A stretch of DNA of 64,000 bases from contig NZ_CABPSM010000013.1 of assembly GCF_902459555.1 (NCBI RefSeq), forward strand, positions 62,001 to 126,000, read 5' to 3'. The notes below the pieces were generated by a model. The model was not told where the DNA came from. It did no database searches and saw only the letters and a list, made by a program, of their open reading frames with translations. This document shows positions 33,564 through 41,917 of this stretch, piece after piece. Position 1 is the first letter of the stretch. The number at the start of each line of letters is the position of its first letter. The stretch comes from Pandoraea horticolens (lineage in GTDB: Bacteria > Pseudomonadota > Gammaproteobacteria > Burkholderiales > Burkholderiaceae). The position numbers were made by a program, and so were the translations under genes.

Positions 33564-35072
33564 TCAGGCAGGAGGTACGAAAGCGTAGCCGGCGGCTTCC
33601 AGCAATCTGGCTACATGAATCGAGCGCAGGTCGTGATACAGCGGCGCCACGATCTGAACGCCCACGGGCAGCCCGTCGACAGTGCGCCCTGCCGGGGCGA
33701 CGCTCGAGGGCAAGCCGCACAGGCCGGAGTGACCGGCCCAGAAAATCTGTGTGGTGAGCGGCTGCGCCCGCCCGTTGACGTCCAGCGTGCGTTGCCACGG
33801 TGCGCCCGCCTCGTTCAAGGTGAACGCCGGCGTAGCGGCCACGGGACACAACAGCACGTCGACCTGCTCGAATAGCGCGCGCCAGGCGGCGGCAAAGCGC
33901 TCGCGTAGCGGTTGCAGCTTGAGCCAGTCGCGATGCCGCATGACGGCCCCGACATATTGGAGCGACGCATAACGCCTGTCATCCTGAGGCACCTCGGCAG
34001 CGGCCGAGACGGCGGCGGCGAAGGCGTCGTCTCCGAGATAGCCGCTGGTGGCCGCGCGCAGCATCAGTGTGTAGACGCGCAGCAAGTCGCCGGCGTCCAG
34101 AGACGGACGCGCATTCCACACTACGGTCGCCCCGCGCCGCTCGAGGTCTTTGCCGAGCGCCACGATGCACTGCTCCACTTGTGCATCGACTTCGGCAATC
34201 GGATGGTTGGGCAGAATGCCGAAGCGGATCTGGCTCAGATCGCTGGCATCGCACCGAGGCAACTCGAAACGGACGGCACAGGCAGCGTCGGCGGTTGGGC
34301 CGGCAATGGCTGAGAGCACCAACTCAAGGTCGTTAGCGCTTCGGGCGAGTGGCCCGGCAACGTTGATGTCGGGGAACGTCATTCCGCCCGGCAGCCCATG
34401 ACCGTCGAGAGGCACCAGACCGTGAGTGCTCTTGTGCGAAAAGATGCCGCAGTAATGGGCGGGGTTGCGGACCGATGAACCGATATCCGAGCCCACGTCG
34501 AAGAAAGCCATGCCGGAACAGACGGCGGCGGCACTGCCACCGGACGACCCGCCCGGTGTGCGCGAGGTGTCGTGCGGATTGCGCGTCGTACCGTAAACAT
34601 CGTTGTAGCTTTGCCAGTCGCGCAGCCAGATCGGTACATTGGTTTTGCCGAGCAGGACAGCCCCGGCGTCGGTCAATCGCTGAACAACGCCGGCGTGACG
34701 CACCGCGATGTTGTCCGCGAATGCCGGATCGCCGACGCTGGTCGGCCAATCCTTGACATCGAACGACTCCTTGATCGTGAACGGCACCCCGTGCAAAGGG
34801 CCTCGAACCCTGCCCGCACGCAGTTCCGCATCGCGCGTCTGCGCCACCGCATAGGCCTGGTCGAAATCGCTCACGATAACCGCGTTCAGCCGCGGATTGG
34901 ACTGGCGCCAGACGGTCTCACAGGCAGCCACGAGATCCGTCGACGTGGTTTCCCCTCGTCGCAGGGCCTCCTGAGCCGCGGAAATCGTCGCGTAATGCCA
35001 ATTGACAACGGATGGTGTCGACCCCGAAGCTTCACCGGGAGCGTGCGCGGCGGCCGTGGAATTTGTCATCAT
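33564..35072 (-). CDS. Amidase signature-family hydrolase
   Basis: A 502-residue amidase. The Ser-cis-Ser-Lys catalytic set is present: Lys101 (GVPFTIKESFDVK), cis-Ser176 (TPGGSSGGSAAA) and nucleophile Ser200 (GSDIGSSVRNPA). Family members hydrolyse carboxamides, carbamates or ureas to acid plus ammonia or amine. It is first in the unit amidase-MFS, with operator site 5 starting only 15 bases before the ATG at 35072. This short distance suggests a very short leader or an alternative downstream start. In the regulon it may perform the first hydrolytic step on the imported compound or release ammonia late in the pathway. Confidence 0.9.
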   Translation of the reverse strand: MMTNSTAAAHAPGEASGSTPSVVNWHYATISAAQEALRRGETTSTDLVAACETVWRQSNPRLNAVIVSDFDQAYAVAQTRDAELRAGRVRGPLHGVPFTIKESFDVKDWPTSVGDPAFADNIAVRHAGVVQRLTDAGAVLLGKTNVPIWLRDWQSYNDVYGTTRNPHDTSRTPGGSSGGSAAAVCSGMAFFDVGSDIGSSVRNPAHYCGIFSHKSTHGLVPLDGHGLPGGMTFPDINVAGPLARSANDLELVLSAIAGPTADAACAVRFELPRCDASDLSQIRFGILPNHPIAEVDAQVEQCIVALGKDLERRGATVVWNARPSLDAGDLLRVYTLMLRAATSGYLGDDAFAAAVSAAAEVPQDDRRYASLQYVGAVMRHRDWLKLQPLRERFAAAWRALFEQVDVLLCPVAATPAFTLNEAGAPWQRTLDVNGRAQPLTTQIFWAGHSGLCGLPSSVAPAGRTVDGLPVGVQIVAPLYHDLRSIHVARLLEAAGYAFVPPA

Positions 35073-35086
35073 GGAACACCCAATTC

Positions 35087-35101
35087 AGTATTCTGTATAC
35101 C
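35087..35101. promoter_or_regulatory. GntR regulon operator, site 5 (amidase-MFS operon)
   Basis: AGTATTCTGTATACC matches the consensus at 12 of 15 positions; the right half-site GTATAC is intact. It lies immediately upstream of the amidase start. Confidence 0.6.
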
Positions 35102-35354
35102 ATCGATGGACAAATTTACGCTGTCAAGTCACTTGCCGATCAGGGTTTGTGCGTAAACGCAGAGGCCTCATCCGATCCGATACCCAAGGCGAAGCTTGCT
35201 AATATGCCACCCGGCTCAGGTGGGGGCGTGCTGCGCTATGTCTGCGCATCCTCCAAATGGATGAATACGGCAGGCGTCCCGCGACGAGATAATCGCTCGG
35301 CGTAGATGTCCGCTGCCAAGGTGATCGCGCAGCGTATGCGACAGGAGAATATCA

Positions 35355-37691
35355 ATGAAAACGAAACGAATCGCGGCCAATGCCGTTGGCCTCGCCGCCA
35401 CGTTCGCCCTCGGCTCATCCGCCGCGCTGGCAGCCGATGTCGGCGCGGTCATGCGCAGTTTGCAGCAATTGCAGACGGTGCTTGACCAGAACGATCGTGA
35501 CAATGCGAACCGCCAGGCACAGGCCGCGGCCGAGCAAGCACGGCGCGCCGCCGCCGATGCCCAGAAAAAGCGGCAAGAGGACGATCAGCGTCAGCGCGCC
35601 GCAACGGCACGTGCGCAAGCCTCAGCCCAGGAACTCGCCGCGCTCGCGCCGCCGCCGGAATGGGCAAGCCATCTGGTCATCAATCGCAAGCTGCTTGAGC
35701 GTAACCCGGCTTCGAGCGGCGGCGAAGTGGGCATCATGTCCCGTATGTCACCGGCCGTGTCACAGGACAGCAGCCTTCTGGCGTACGTCAACACATCGAA
35801 TCAGGTCGTCGTGCGGCCATTCGCAGGTGGCCCGGAGCGTGTCGTCTACACGCTGCCCAAACCGGATTCGTCCGTCATCCTCTCTTTCGCAGGGAATCAA
35901 TCCCTTCTCATCACTGGCATGTCCGGCATGACCATCGGCGTCGAACTGGTCGATCTCCAGGGGCGTGCGCTGATGTCGTGGCCGAAAGGATGGTCGGTAT
36001 ATGCGTATGAAAACCGCATTTACGGCAGTCACCAAACTTTCTCGCCGAACGTCTGTCATCAGGTCGCACTCTACGACACCAGCGGCAAACCGATCACCCA
36101 GATGGATCTCAGCGGACAGTCGGCCAATCGGTGCGACTCTCGCCTGACGAGAGACGGTAAGTTCCAGGTCATCGTACAGCGCGGCAACGAGGTATCGGTC
36201 TACGTCAACGGCCAGCAAACGGCGTCGTTTTCGGGCGACGGCCGCAAGGGCAGCGAATACGCCTCAGCGACGTACGTCGTCGTCGAAGACGGGCGCTACG
36301 CGGTCTCCTGGCTCAACGGCGGCGAGCCTGAAAAGACGATGCCGTTCAGGGTCTGGGACGTGCGCGCCAACAAGTTGCTGTGCGAGTTGCCACGCAACGA
36401 CGGCTGGCTCGGCGCCGATAAACAAGGGCGTGTCAGCATCAGCACGCCGCCGGCAAGTGTCGACGTGCCCAACTGCCGGTTACAGGCACTCAATATTCCG
36501 GGCCAATTCTTTCGCGACGGCGATTTCGCGACGGTAATGGACGGCAAGTCGGGGCAGTTGACGCTGCTCGATCCCAATACGCTGCAAGTCCGCAGGACAG
36601 TGACGACGAAGGTACGCGGCGACTACATAAGCGCGCGACCCACAGCCCCGGGCAGCCAGTACGTGATCGTTGGCAACCCGGCTTACGGCGATGACCACGA
36701 TGACGATTTTGCGCAGGTGTTCGATAGCAAGACTGGCCAATTGGTGCAACAGCCGGCAGGACGCCTGCGCGGATCAACGGTGGCCTACACGCTGGCCGAG
36801 GCAGGTGAATGGAACAAGGTCAAACCGATCCGGATCACGCGCATCGCGCAATCGAGCGCAAACGGCAAAGGCGATGCGTACTCCGCGTACCTGAAGTCGC
36901 TCCAGAAAGACAAATACGAAACGACGGCCGAGTACCGCAATCGCGTCGGGAAACTCGCACAGCCCTTCGAGATGGAAGTTGCCGTGCGCGATTACAACGC
37001 GGACGGTAGTTATTTTTCAGGCACCTATCAGGGCGTGCCGATCGGTGTGCCGATGCCCGGCGCGCAGGCCCGGCGACTGGACGGCATGACATCGCTGAAC
37101 GTCAAGGGCCAGTTGAGCGTCGTCGACGAGGACTTTCTCGAACTTCGTAACGCATCGATTACGCTGCAAGACGGCAGCCTGGTGCAGATACCTCAGACCA
37201 AATTGCCCGCACGGCGGGCGGTGCGGGCAGATGCCGCGGCGACAGCGCCCGGTGTGATGCTCAAGACAAGTGCCGCGACATCCGGTGCTGCGAAAGGCGG
37301 GAGCGCCTCTGCGGAATGTCGCGGCGACTTCAGCTATCTGGCGCCGAACCTGCGGGCCTACACAAATAGCGATCTGGCGCGGGCGCGACAGGAAATTCTC
37401 ACAACCTCCGTACCGGAGACGCTGGCGGACATGCGTCGCAAAGGCGTCACGATGGCGACCGTCAACCAACGCATCGCGGAACTCGACGAGGCTGCCAATC
37501 AGGCCGCGCAGACGGCCAACCAGACCGACGGTGGCGGCAACAGCATCCAGAAGGCAAAAACGGACACGCTGCCACTGAATTGGCCATGCGAAGGCATCCA
37601 CTCGTCGGCCGTGTGCGTCTACATCTTGCAACGCTGGGAAGCACAGCTTACAAGGGAAGTCGCGGGGATGATGAGCAAATGCGGTGTTTGA
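35355..37691 (+). CDS. Large exported protein of unknown function (coiled coil plus beta-propeller-like region)
   Basis: A 778-residue protein with a classic signal peptide (cleavage after ALA, about residue 27) and an AGGAG ribosome-binding site. The order is: an Ala/Gln/Arg-rich coiled coil (about 30-100, QAQAAAEQARRAAADAQKK); a beta-rich region of repeated strand pairs (about 120-500) with turns such as LLAYVNTSNQVVVRPFAGG, VIVQRGNEVSVYVNGQQ and TLLDPNTLQVRRTV, like a YVTN/WD-type propeller; and a C-terminal domain with paired cysteines (AECRGDF, NWPCEGIHSSAVCVY, MMSKCGV). I do not recognise the family. It faces away from the amidase operon and ends at a strong hairpin. The location is periplasmic or outer-membrane associated; no function is inferred. 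Confidence 0.8.
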   Translation: MKTKRIAANAVGLAATFALGSSAALAADVGAVMRSLQQLQTVLDQNDRDNANRQAQAAAEQARRAAADAQKKRQEDDQRQRAATARAQASAQELAALAPPPEWASHLVINRKLLERNPASSGGEVGIMSRMSPAVSQDSSLLAYVNTSNQVVVRPFAGGPERVVYTLPKPDSSVILSFAGNQSLLITGMSGMTIGVELVDLQGRALMSWPKGWSVYAYENRIYGSHQTFSPNVCHQVALYDTSGKPITQMDLSGQSANRCDSRLTRDGKFQVIVQRGNEVSVYVNGQQTASFSGDGRKGSEYASATYVVVEDGRYAVSWLNGGEPEKTMPFRVWDVRANKLLCELPRNDGWLGADKQGRVSISTPPASVDVPNCRLQALNIPGQFFRDGDFATVMDGKSGQLTLLDPNTLQVRRTVTTKVRGDYISARPTAPGSQYVIVGNPAYGDDHDDDFAQVFDSKTGQLVQQPAGRLRGSTVAYTLAEAGEWNKVKPIRITRIAQSSANGKGDAYSAYLKSLQKDKYETTAEYRNRVGKLAQPFEMEVAVRDYNADGSYFSGTYQGVPIGVPMPGAQARRLDGMTSLNVKGQLSVVDEDFLELRNASITLQDGSLVQIPQTKLPARRAVRADAAATAPGVMLKTSAATSGAAKGGSASAECRGDFSYLAPNLRAYTNSDLARARQEILTTSVPETLADMRRKGVTMATVNQRIAELDEAANQAAQTANQTDGGGNSIQKAKTDTLPLNWPCEGIHSSAVCVYILQRWEAQLTREVAGMMSKCGV

Positions 37692-37698
37692 TAACTGA

Positions 37699-37726
37699 GC
37701 CGCCCAGGCTTCCCGGTCTGGGCGGC
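37699..37726. terminator. Strong hairpin terminator
   Basis: A perfect 9-bp stem, GCCGCCCAG against CTGGGCGGC, with a 10-base loop starts 8 bases after the stop of the large exported protein. There is no long U-tract, but its position between convergent genes supports termination. Confidence 0.65.
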
Positions 37727-37794
37727 TGCCGGCATCGAGGGACTTTCCCGCCTCACACCCCCGCCTGAGTCCCGGTGCATCGGCCCACCGGAGC

Positions 37795-37818
37795 CCCGGC
37801 AAACTATCGTCTGCCGGG
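37795..37818. terminator. Hairpin downstream of the OprD-type porin
   Basis: A 7-bp stem, CCCGGCA against TGCCGGG, with a 10-base loop lies just beyond the porin stop (leftward gene ending at 37827). Confidence 0.6.
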
Positions 37819-37826
37819 CGAACGCA

Positions 37827-39137
37827 TTATTGGCCCCATGCATACTGAAGCTGCAAGCGATTCTGGAAGAACTTTGCGGGCTTGGCCGGCGACGACTGAT
37901 AGGCGAAGAAGTCGACGATACTGAAGCCCTTCAGCTTTCCCTGAAAGTTGTACATGACGTACACCAGATACTCGGATTGATTCAGACTCGGTGCCCCAGG
38001 GGTGCTCACGAGATCCATGAACGAGTACTGGGTGCCTAGCGTCAGGTTGTCCACAGGCTTGCCACTGATCGACAGCCCATAAGCCCTGCCAGCGCCCAAA
38101 TCCTGCGTGCTGGTGATGAACGGCTGGGCAAAGAATGGCCCCGACGACATGTTATGGGCATAGGGCGTCACCAGCGAGCCATTCTGGTAGGCGTTGGCGT
38201 CTGGCCTCGTGTAGTCGTAGCCCAGCGAGACATTCAACGAATTGTGTTTCACGCCGACTTGAAAGCCGTAGACCTGACTGCGAATTCGCCCCAGAAGATT
38301 GCTATCGCCACCGTTCTCATACGCGACCTGAATGCCCGCATACGGTTGAAGCACGCCCTCGTTCAGCGACACGTGGCCGTCCGCATAGAACATTCGCGCA
38401 TAGTTCATGTAGTTCACGTACCACGCCTGTCCGTCCACACCGTAAGCGCCAAATGATTGCTTACCGGCACCGCCGGCACCGTAAAAACCCGGCGTGCCGT
38501 TCATGCCAATCGTCGAGCCGCCATCGAAGTCCGAGTTGTAAGCCGTTCTGTCGGTGAACGAGTCGCTGGTCCACGACTTCCAACGGAACATCCGGAAGGC
38601 CTCGATGTAATTGTCCTTCGTGCCGTATCTGCCCAAGACCCCCTGGAACAGCTGCGGCGCAATGCGGTAGTCGTACGGTGAGATGAACGGCACGTCAAAC
38701 GACTGATTCCCCGCCGTCGCCGTAAATAGCGACTTCCTGTATTGGACATAGGCCTCGCCGAGTGTCGTGAATGACGGCCCCAGACTGCCATCTACACGAG
38801 ACGTGTCTGACGGATGAAGCAAGGAACGCGAAGCGTATGCGCTCACGCCGAAGGAAATGCCATAGAGCGACGCCGATTGCAACGTCAGGCCGCCACCGTA
38901 ATTGATCGTGTTCTGGTTGAGTCCCTTGTTATAGAACGCGTTGTGCGCGCCGTAGTAGAACGCGCGCACATCCCCCGAGACATGGCCTTCCGTGAAGAGT
39001 CCCGCAAGACTGCTGGCTTCCGGTGGCTGCCATGTTTCCAGCACCTGCGCCGACACGAACGTCGGCGCGACGATCAATGCAGTTGCGAGCCAAGGAAACA
39101 TGCTGCGGCAATGCGTGGCTTCCGATTTGACATTCAT
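37827..39137 (-). CDS. OprD-family outer-membrane porin
   Basis: A 436-residue outer-membrane channel. The signal peptide ends near FVSAQV (about 31). It is followed by the OprD-type opening GLFTEGHVSGDVRAFYYGAHNAFYNKG and GGGLTLQSASLYGISFGVSAYASRSLL. The protein is built of alternating amphipathic strands with Gly/Tyr/Asn-rich turns and ends in the aromatic strand QNRLQLQYAWGQ. OprD porins select small carboxylates, amino acids or peptides. The gene lies between the two large catabolic clusters. It could feed either the amidase/HDO regulon or the ring-opening cassette; no GntR palindrome was found in front of it. Confidence 0.88.
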   Translation of the reverse strand: MNVKSEATHCRSMFPWLATALIVAPTFVSAQVLETWQPPEASSLAGLFTEGHVSGDVRAFYYGAHNAFYNKGLNQNTINYGGGLTLQSASLYGISFGVSAYASRSLLHPSDTSRVDGSLGPSFTTLGEAYVQYRKSLFTATAGNQSFDVPFISPYDYRIAPQLFQGVLGRYGTKDNYIEAFRMFRWKSWTSDSFTDRTAYNSDFDGGSTIGMNGTPGFYGAGGAGKQSFGAYGVDGQAWYVNYMNYARMFYADGHVSLNEGVLQPYAGIQVAYENGGDSNLLGRIRSQVYGFQVGVKHNSLNVSLGYDYTRPDANAYQNGSLVTPYAHNMSSGPFFAQPFITSTQDLGAGRAYGLSISGKPVDNLTLGTQYSFMDLVSTPGAPSLNQSEYLVYVMYNFQGKLKGFSIVDFFAYQSSPAKPAKFFQNRLQLQYAWGQ

Positions 39138-39549
39138 GGTTGAGTTGGTCTGCCCTGTGTGATTGTTGACCCCTCTGTCAGCAGTTCAACTGTCAAAGGA
39201 CCCGCTGTAAATTAACGAGCCAGAATCACGACGCATTCGACATTTCGCAGGATGGAAGCCCACCGGTAAAATCTCGCCACTTCATATAGTTAGAGAAAAA
39301 AAGCGTTGGACTTTACGTGCCGCCCAACACCATGTGCGCTTGTGGTGCATCCCTTTCCCTATAACGGATCGATGGCGACGCACACGCCACTGCCGTGGTG
39401 CAAATCGACGGCTTTCTCACGGAAATACGAAGGCACGTTGTTTGCTTGCCTTTCCCCGATAGCTGTCAAACCTCGTCGCCCCCTCACCGACCGTACGCGT
39501 CACCGCCTGCGCTTCGGGATCGCGCGCGGCAACTTTCGGTATAACGCGT
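39138..39549. promoter_or_regulatory. 412-bp divergent control region between porin and IclR genes
   Basis: This region should contain the promoters of the leftward porin gene and the rightward IclR gene. An AT-rich patch with TATAGTTAGAGAAAAAAAG lies near 39283-39301. Short open frames here have no ribosome-binding sites or recognisable products. No palindrome of the GntR type was seen. Confidence 0.35.
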
Positions 39550-40428
39550 ATGGCACTGCTCCCCGGAAAGTCTCGCAACGACGCATCACGCAAGGTGGAA
39601 CCCATTCTGCGCGAAGATAAGTCCTCCGTTCAGGCGCTATCGAGAGCGCTCACCGTGCTGGAAATCCTTTCGGAAGATGACGACGGCTACCGGCTCGTCG
39701 ATCTTGCCGAGCGTAGCGGCCTGCCTGCCCCGACGATTCATCGACTGCTCACAACGCTTCAGCAGCGACGCTTCGTGGTGTTCGAATCGGAGAAAAATCT
39801 GTGGAGAATCGGCCCGCAGTGCTTTGCCGTCGGATCGGCGTTCATGCAGCGCCGCGACATGGTCGCTATCGCAACGCCTATGCTGCGGCGTCTGCGCGAT
39901 ATCGTCGGAGAGACGGTGAATGTCGGAGGACTCGATCAGGATGAAATCCTGCTGTTGCATCAGATCGAGAGCAAGCAGACGATGCGCGCCATCTGTCGTC
40001 CGGGGCAACGCTCACCGCTCGCGAACACGGCGATGGGAAAGTCGATTCTTGCGTGGTTGCCACCGGAGCGCGTCACGCAATTGGTCCAGCAAGGTCTCCC
40101 CCGTCTCACTCCGCAATCGATTAATCGTGGCACCGCGCTTCACTCAGCGCTGCGGGAAATTCGCCAGACGGGATATGCCGTCGACAACGAAGAGGTGGCT
40201 ATCGGGTTGAGATGCATTGCGGCACCGGTCTTCAACGAGTTCTCGCTGCCCATCGCCGCGATCTCCGTAGTCGGCCCGACGCTTCGCGTCACGCTCGAAC
40301 GCCTGGACGGTTTGAGCAAATCGGTGATGGTGGCGGCCGCCGAAGTCACGGCCGCCATTGGTGGCCGTCTGCCTGCGGAGGTCAAGGCCATCATTTCCGC
40401 CCGCATGTCGACTGTCACATGCGGTTGA
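39550..40428 (+). CDS. IclR-family transcriptional regulator
   Basis: A 292-residue IclR protein. The N-terminal winged helix is SVQALSRALTVLEILSEDDDGYRLVDLAERSGLPAPTIHRLLTTLQQRRFV. The effector domain has RPGQRSPLANTAMGKSILAWLP and, at the C-terminal side, GYAVDNEEVAIGLRCIAAPVFNEFS, both strongly conserved in the family. It is convergent with the amidase end at 40472 and probably regulates the amidase/ring-opening amidohydrolase/ABC importer operon, the porin, or both. Effectors of this family are often pathway intermediates. The first ~25 residues before the winged helix are a non-conserved tail, so the exact start is uncertain. Confidence 0.88.
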   Translation: MALLPGKSRNDASRKVEPILREDKSSVQALSRALTVLEILSEDDDGYRLVDLAERSGLPAPTIHRLLTTLQQRRFVVFESEKNLWRIGPQCFAVGSAFMQRRDMVAIATPMLRRLRDIVGETVNVGGLDQDEILLLHQIESKQTMRAICRPGQRSPLANTAMGKSILAWLPPERVTQLVQQGLPRLTPQSINRGTALHSALREIRQTGYAVDNEEVAIGLRCIAAPVFNEFSLPIAAISVVGPTLRVTLERLDGLSKSVMVAAAEVTAAIGGRLPAEVKAIISARMSTVTCG

Positions 40429-40471
40429 TGGCCCTGCCCCGGACACCGGCACCCGATAACGGCAGGCTGAC

Positions 40472-41917
40472 TTAGCGCAAAGGCCAAATACGTGGCGGAC
40501 GAAATGCACTTTCGTATTGCTCGCCGATGTCGCAAAGCAGCTTGTCGGCGCCCACCGGCCCGACGAGCTGAAAGCCGATCGGCACGCCTCGCGCATTGGG
40601 TGCCGACGGCAAATTGATCGCCGCGCAACCTGACATGTTGACGAACCCCGTAAAGATCGCGTGCCCGCGCGGCCCCACCGGCTGATCGTCGATGATGTTG
40701 GGGAACGCTTCGCCGGCGGGCCATGGCATCGCGGCGGCGGAGGGCGACATGATCAGGTCATAGGCTTCGTAAAGCTCAGCGAGTGTGGATTTAAGCTCCG
40801 CCAGCATCGCCAATGCCTCGTAGTACTGCTCGGCGCGTAAGCGGCTACCCGCCTCGTACATTGCCTGGATATCAGCGCCCACGCGATTTCCCCCGCAGGA
40901 ATGACGCTTCAGCAACCACGTCAGACCGGTCTGGCTGATGGTCGTCCATGCCATTCCGAGCGCGTCGATGTCGAATGGCACCGCCCCGGCTTCGACGCGA
41001 TGTCCCAGCGACGACAACAGATCTGCGGCCTGTGCCACGCTATCGGCGATCTGACGGTCGACCGGCGATGAACCGAATTCCGGCAAGTAGAGAATTCGAC
41101 ATGGCTTCGGGCGGGCCGCTTCGTAAGCATCATCGGCGAGGAGCACAGACATCGGATCGCGGAAATGGGGGCGGCCGATGATTTCCATCACGCGGCGGAC
41201 GTCCGCTACGGTACGGGCAATGGGGCCGACCACCTCGCATTCATGAAGAATGGCGGCAAAGCCGTCCGCACGGGCAACCCGGCCCCGCGAGGGTTTCATA
41301 CCGACGAGTCCCGTGTACGACGCCGGCCGGCGAATCGACCCTCCGCCGTCCGTCGCGATCGCAATCGGGCAGATGCCTGCGGCGACCGCAGCCACGGCCC
41401 CGCCGCTCGAGCCTCCCGGCGTCAGATCCAGATCGAAGGGGTTCCGGGTAAGCCCGAAAATCGCATTGTCCGTATATCCCTGCACGGTGAGTTCGGGGCA
41501 ATTCGTCTTCCCCACAATGACGGCTCCCGCCGCACGCAAACGCGCCACGCACAACTCATCCTCGCTCGGAACGTAGGTACTGAAAAGTTCGCTCCCCCAC
41601 GTCGCACGCATTCCCGCCACGGGGACATTGTCTTTGACGGTCATCGGAACCCCATCCAGCGCGCCTGACGGACAGCCGTTGCGCCATCGCTGCGCGCTTG
41701 CCTTCGCAGCGATACGCGCAGCATCAAGATCCGTCGTAACCACCGCGTTGATGCGTGGATTGATGTCCTCCATGCGAACGATGACACTCTCCAGAACGTC
41801 GATCGGCGTGTATTCGCCTCGCCCGAACCCCGTCGCCAGTTCGCTGGCGGAATAGGTCCACAACTGATCGTCTTTCGGCAAAGGGATCCCCGACTTAGTG
41901 ACGAACGATGGCGGCAA
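40472..41917 (-). CDS. Amidase signature-family hydrolase of the ring-opening cassette
   Basis: A 481-residue amidase with the catalytic set Lys95 (GVPMTVKDNVPV), cis-Ser170 (TPGGSSGGAVAA) and Ser194 (TDGGGSIRRPAS). Its start overlaps the end of the ring-opening amidohydrolase gene by 23 bases, showing tight coupling. In known pathways, amidases of this family act after an AtzD-type enzyme (AtzE on 1-carboxybiuret in cyanurate degradation). A ureidomalonate-type hydrolysis would be the equivalent step after barbiturate ring opening. Which of these applies cannot be told from the sequence. It is the last gene of the leftward cassette. Confidence 0.88.
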   Translation of the reverse strand: MPPSFVTKSGIPLPKDDQLWTYSASELATGFGRGEYTPIDVLESVIVRMEDINPRINAVVTTDLDAARIAAKASAQRWRNGCPSGALDGVPMTVKDNVPVAGMRATWGSELFSTYVPSEDELCVARLRAAGAVIVGKTNCPELTVQGYTDNAIFGLTRNPFDLDLTPGGSSGGAVAAVAAGICPIAIATDGGGSIRRPASYTGLVGMKPSRGRVARADGFAAILHECEVVGPIARTVADVRRVMEIIGRPHFRDPMSVLLADDAYEAARPKPCRILYLPEFGSSPVDRQIADSVAQAADLLSSLGHRVEAGAVPFDIDALGMAWTTISQTGLTWLLKRHSCGGNRVGADIQAMYEAGSRLRAEQYYEALAMLAELKSTLAELYEAYDLIMSPSAAAMPWPAGEAFPNIIDDQPVGPRGHAIFTGFVNMSGCAAINLPSAPNARGVPIGFQLVGPVGADKLLCDIGEQYESAFRPPRIWPLR

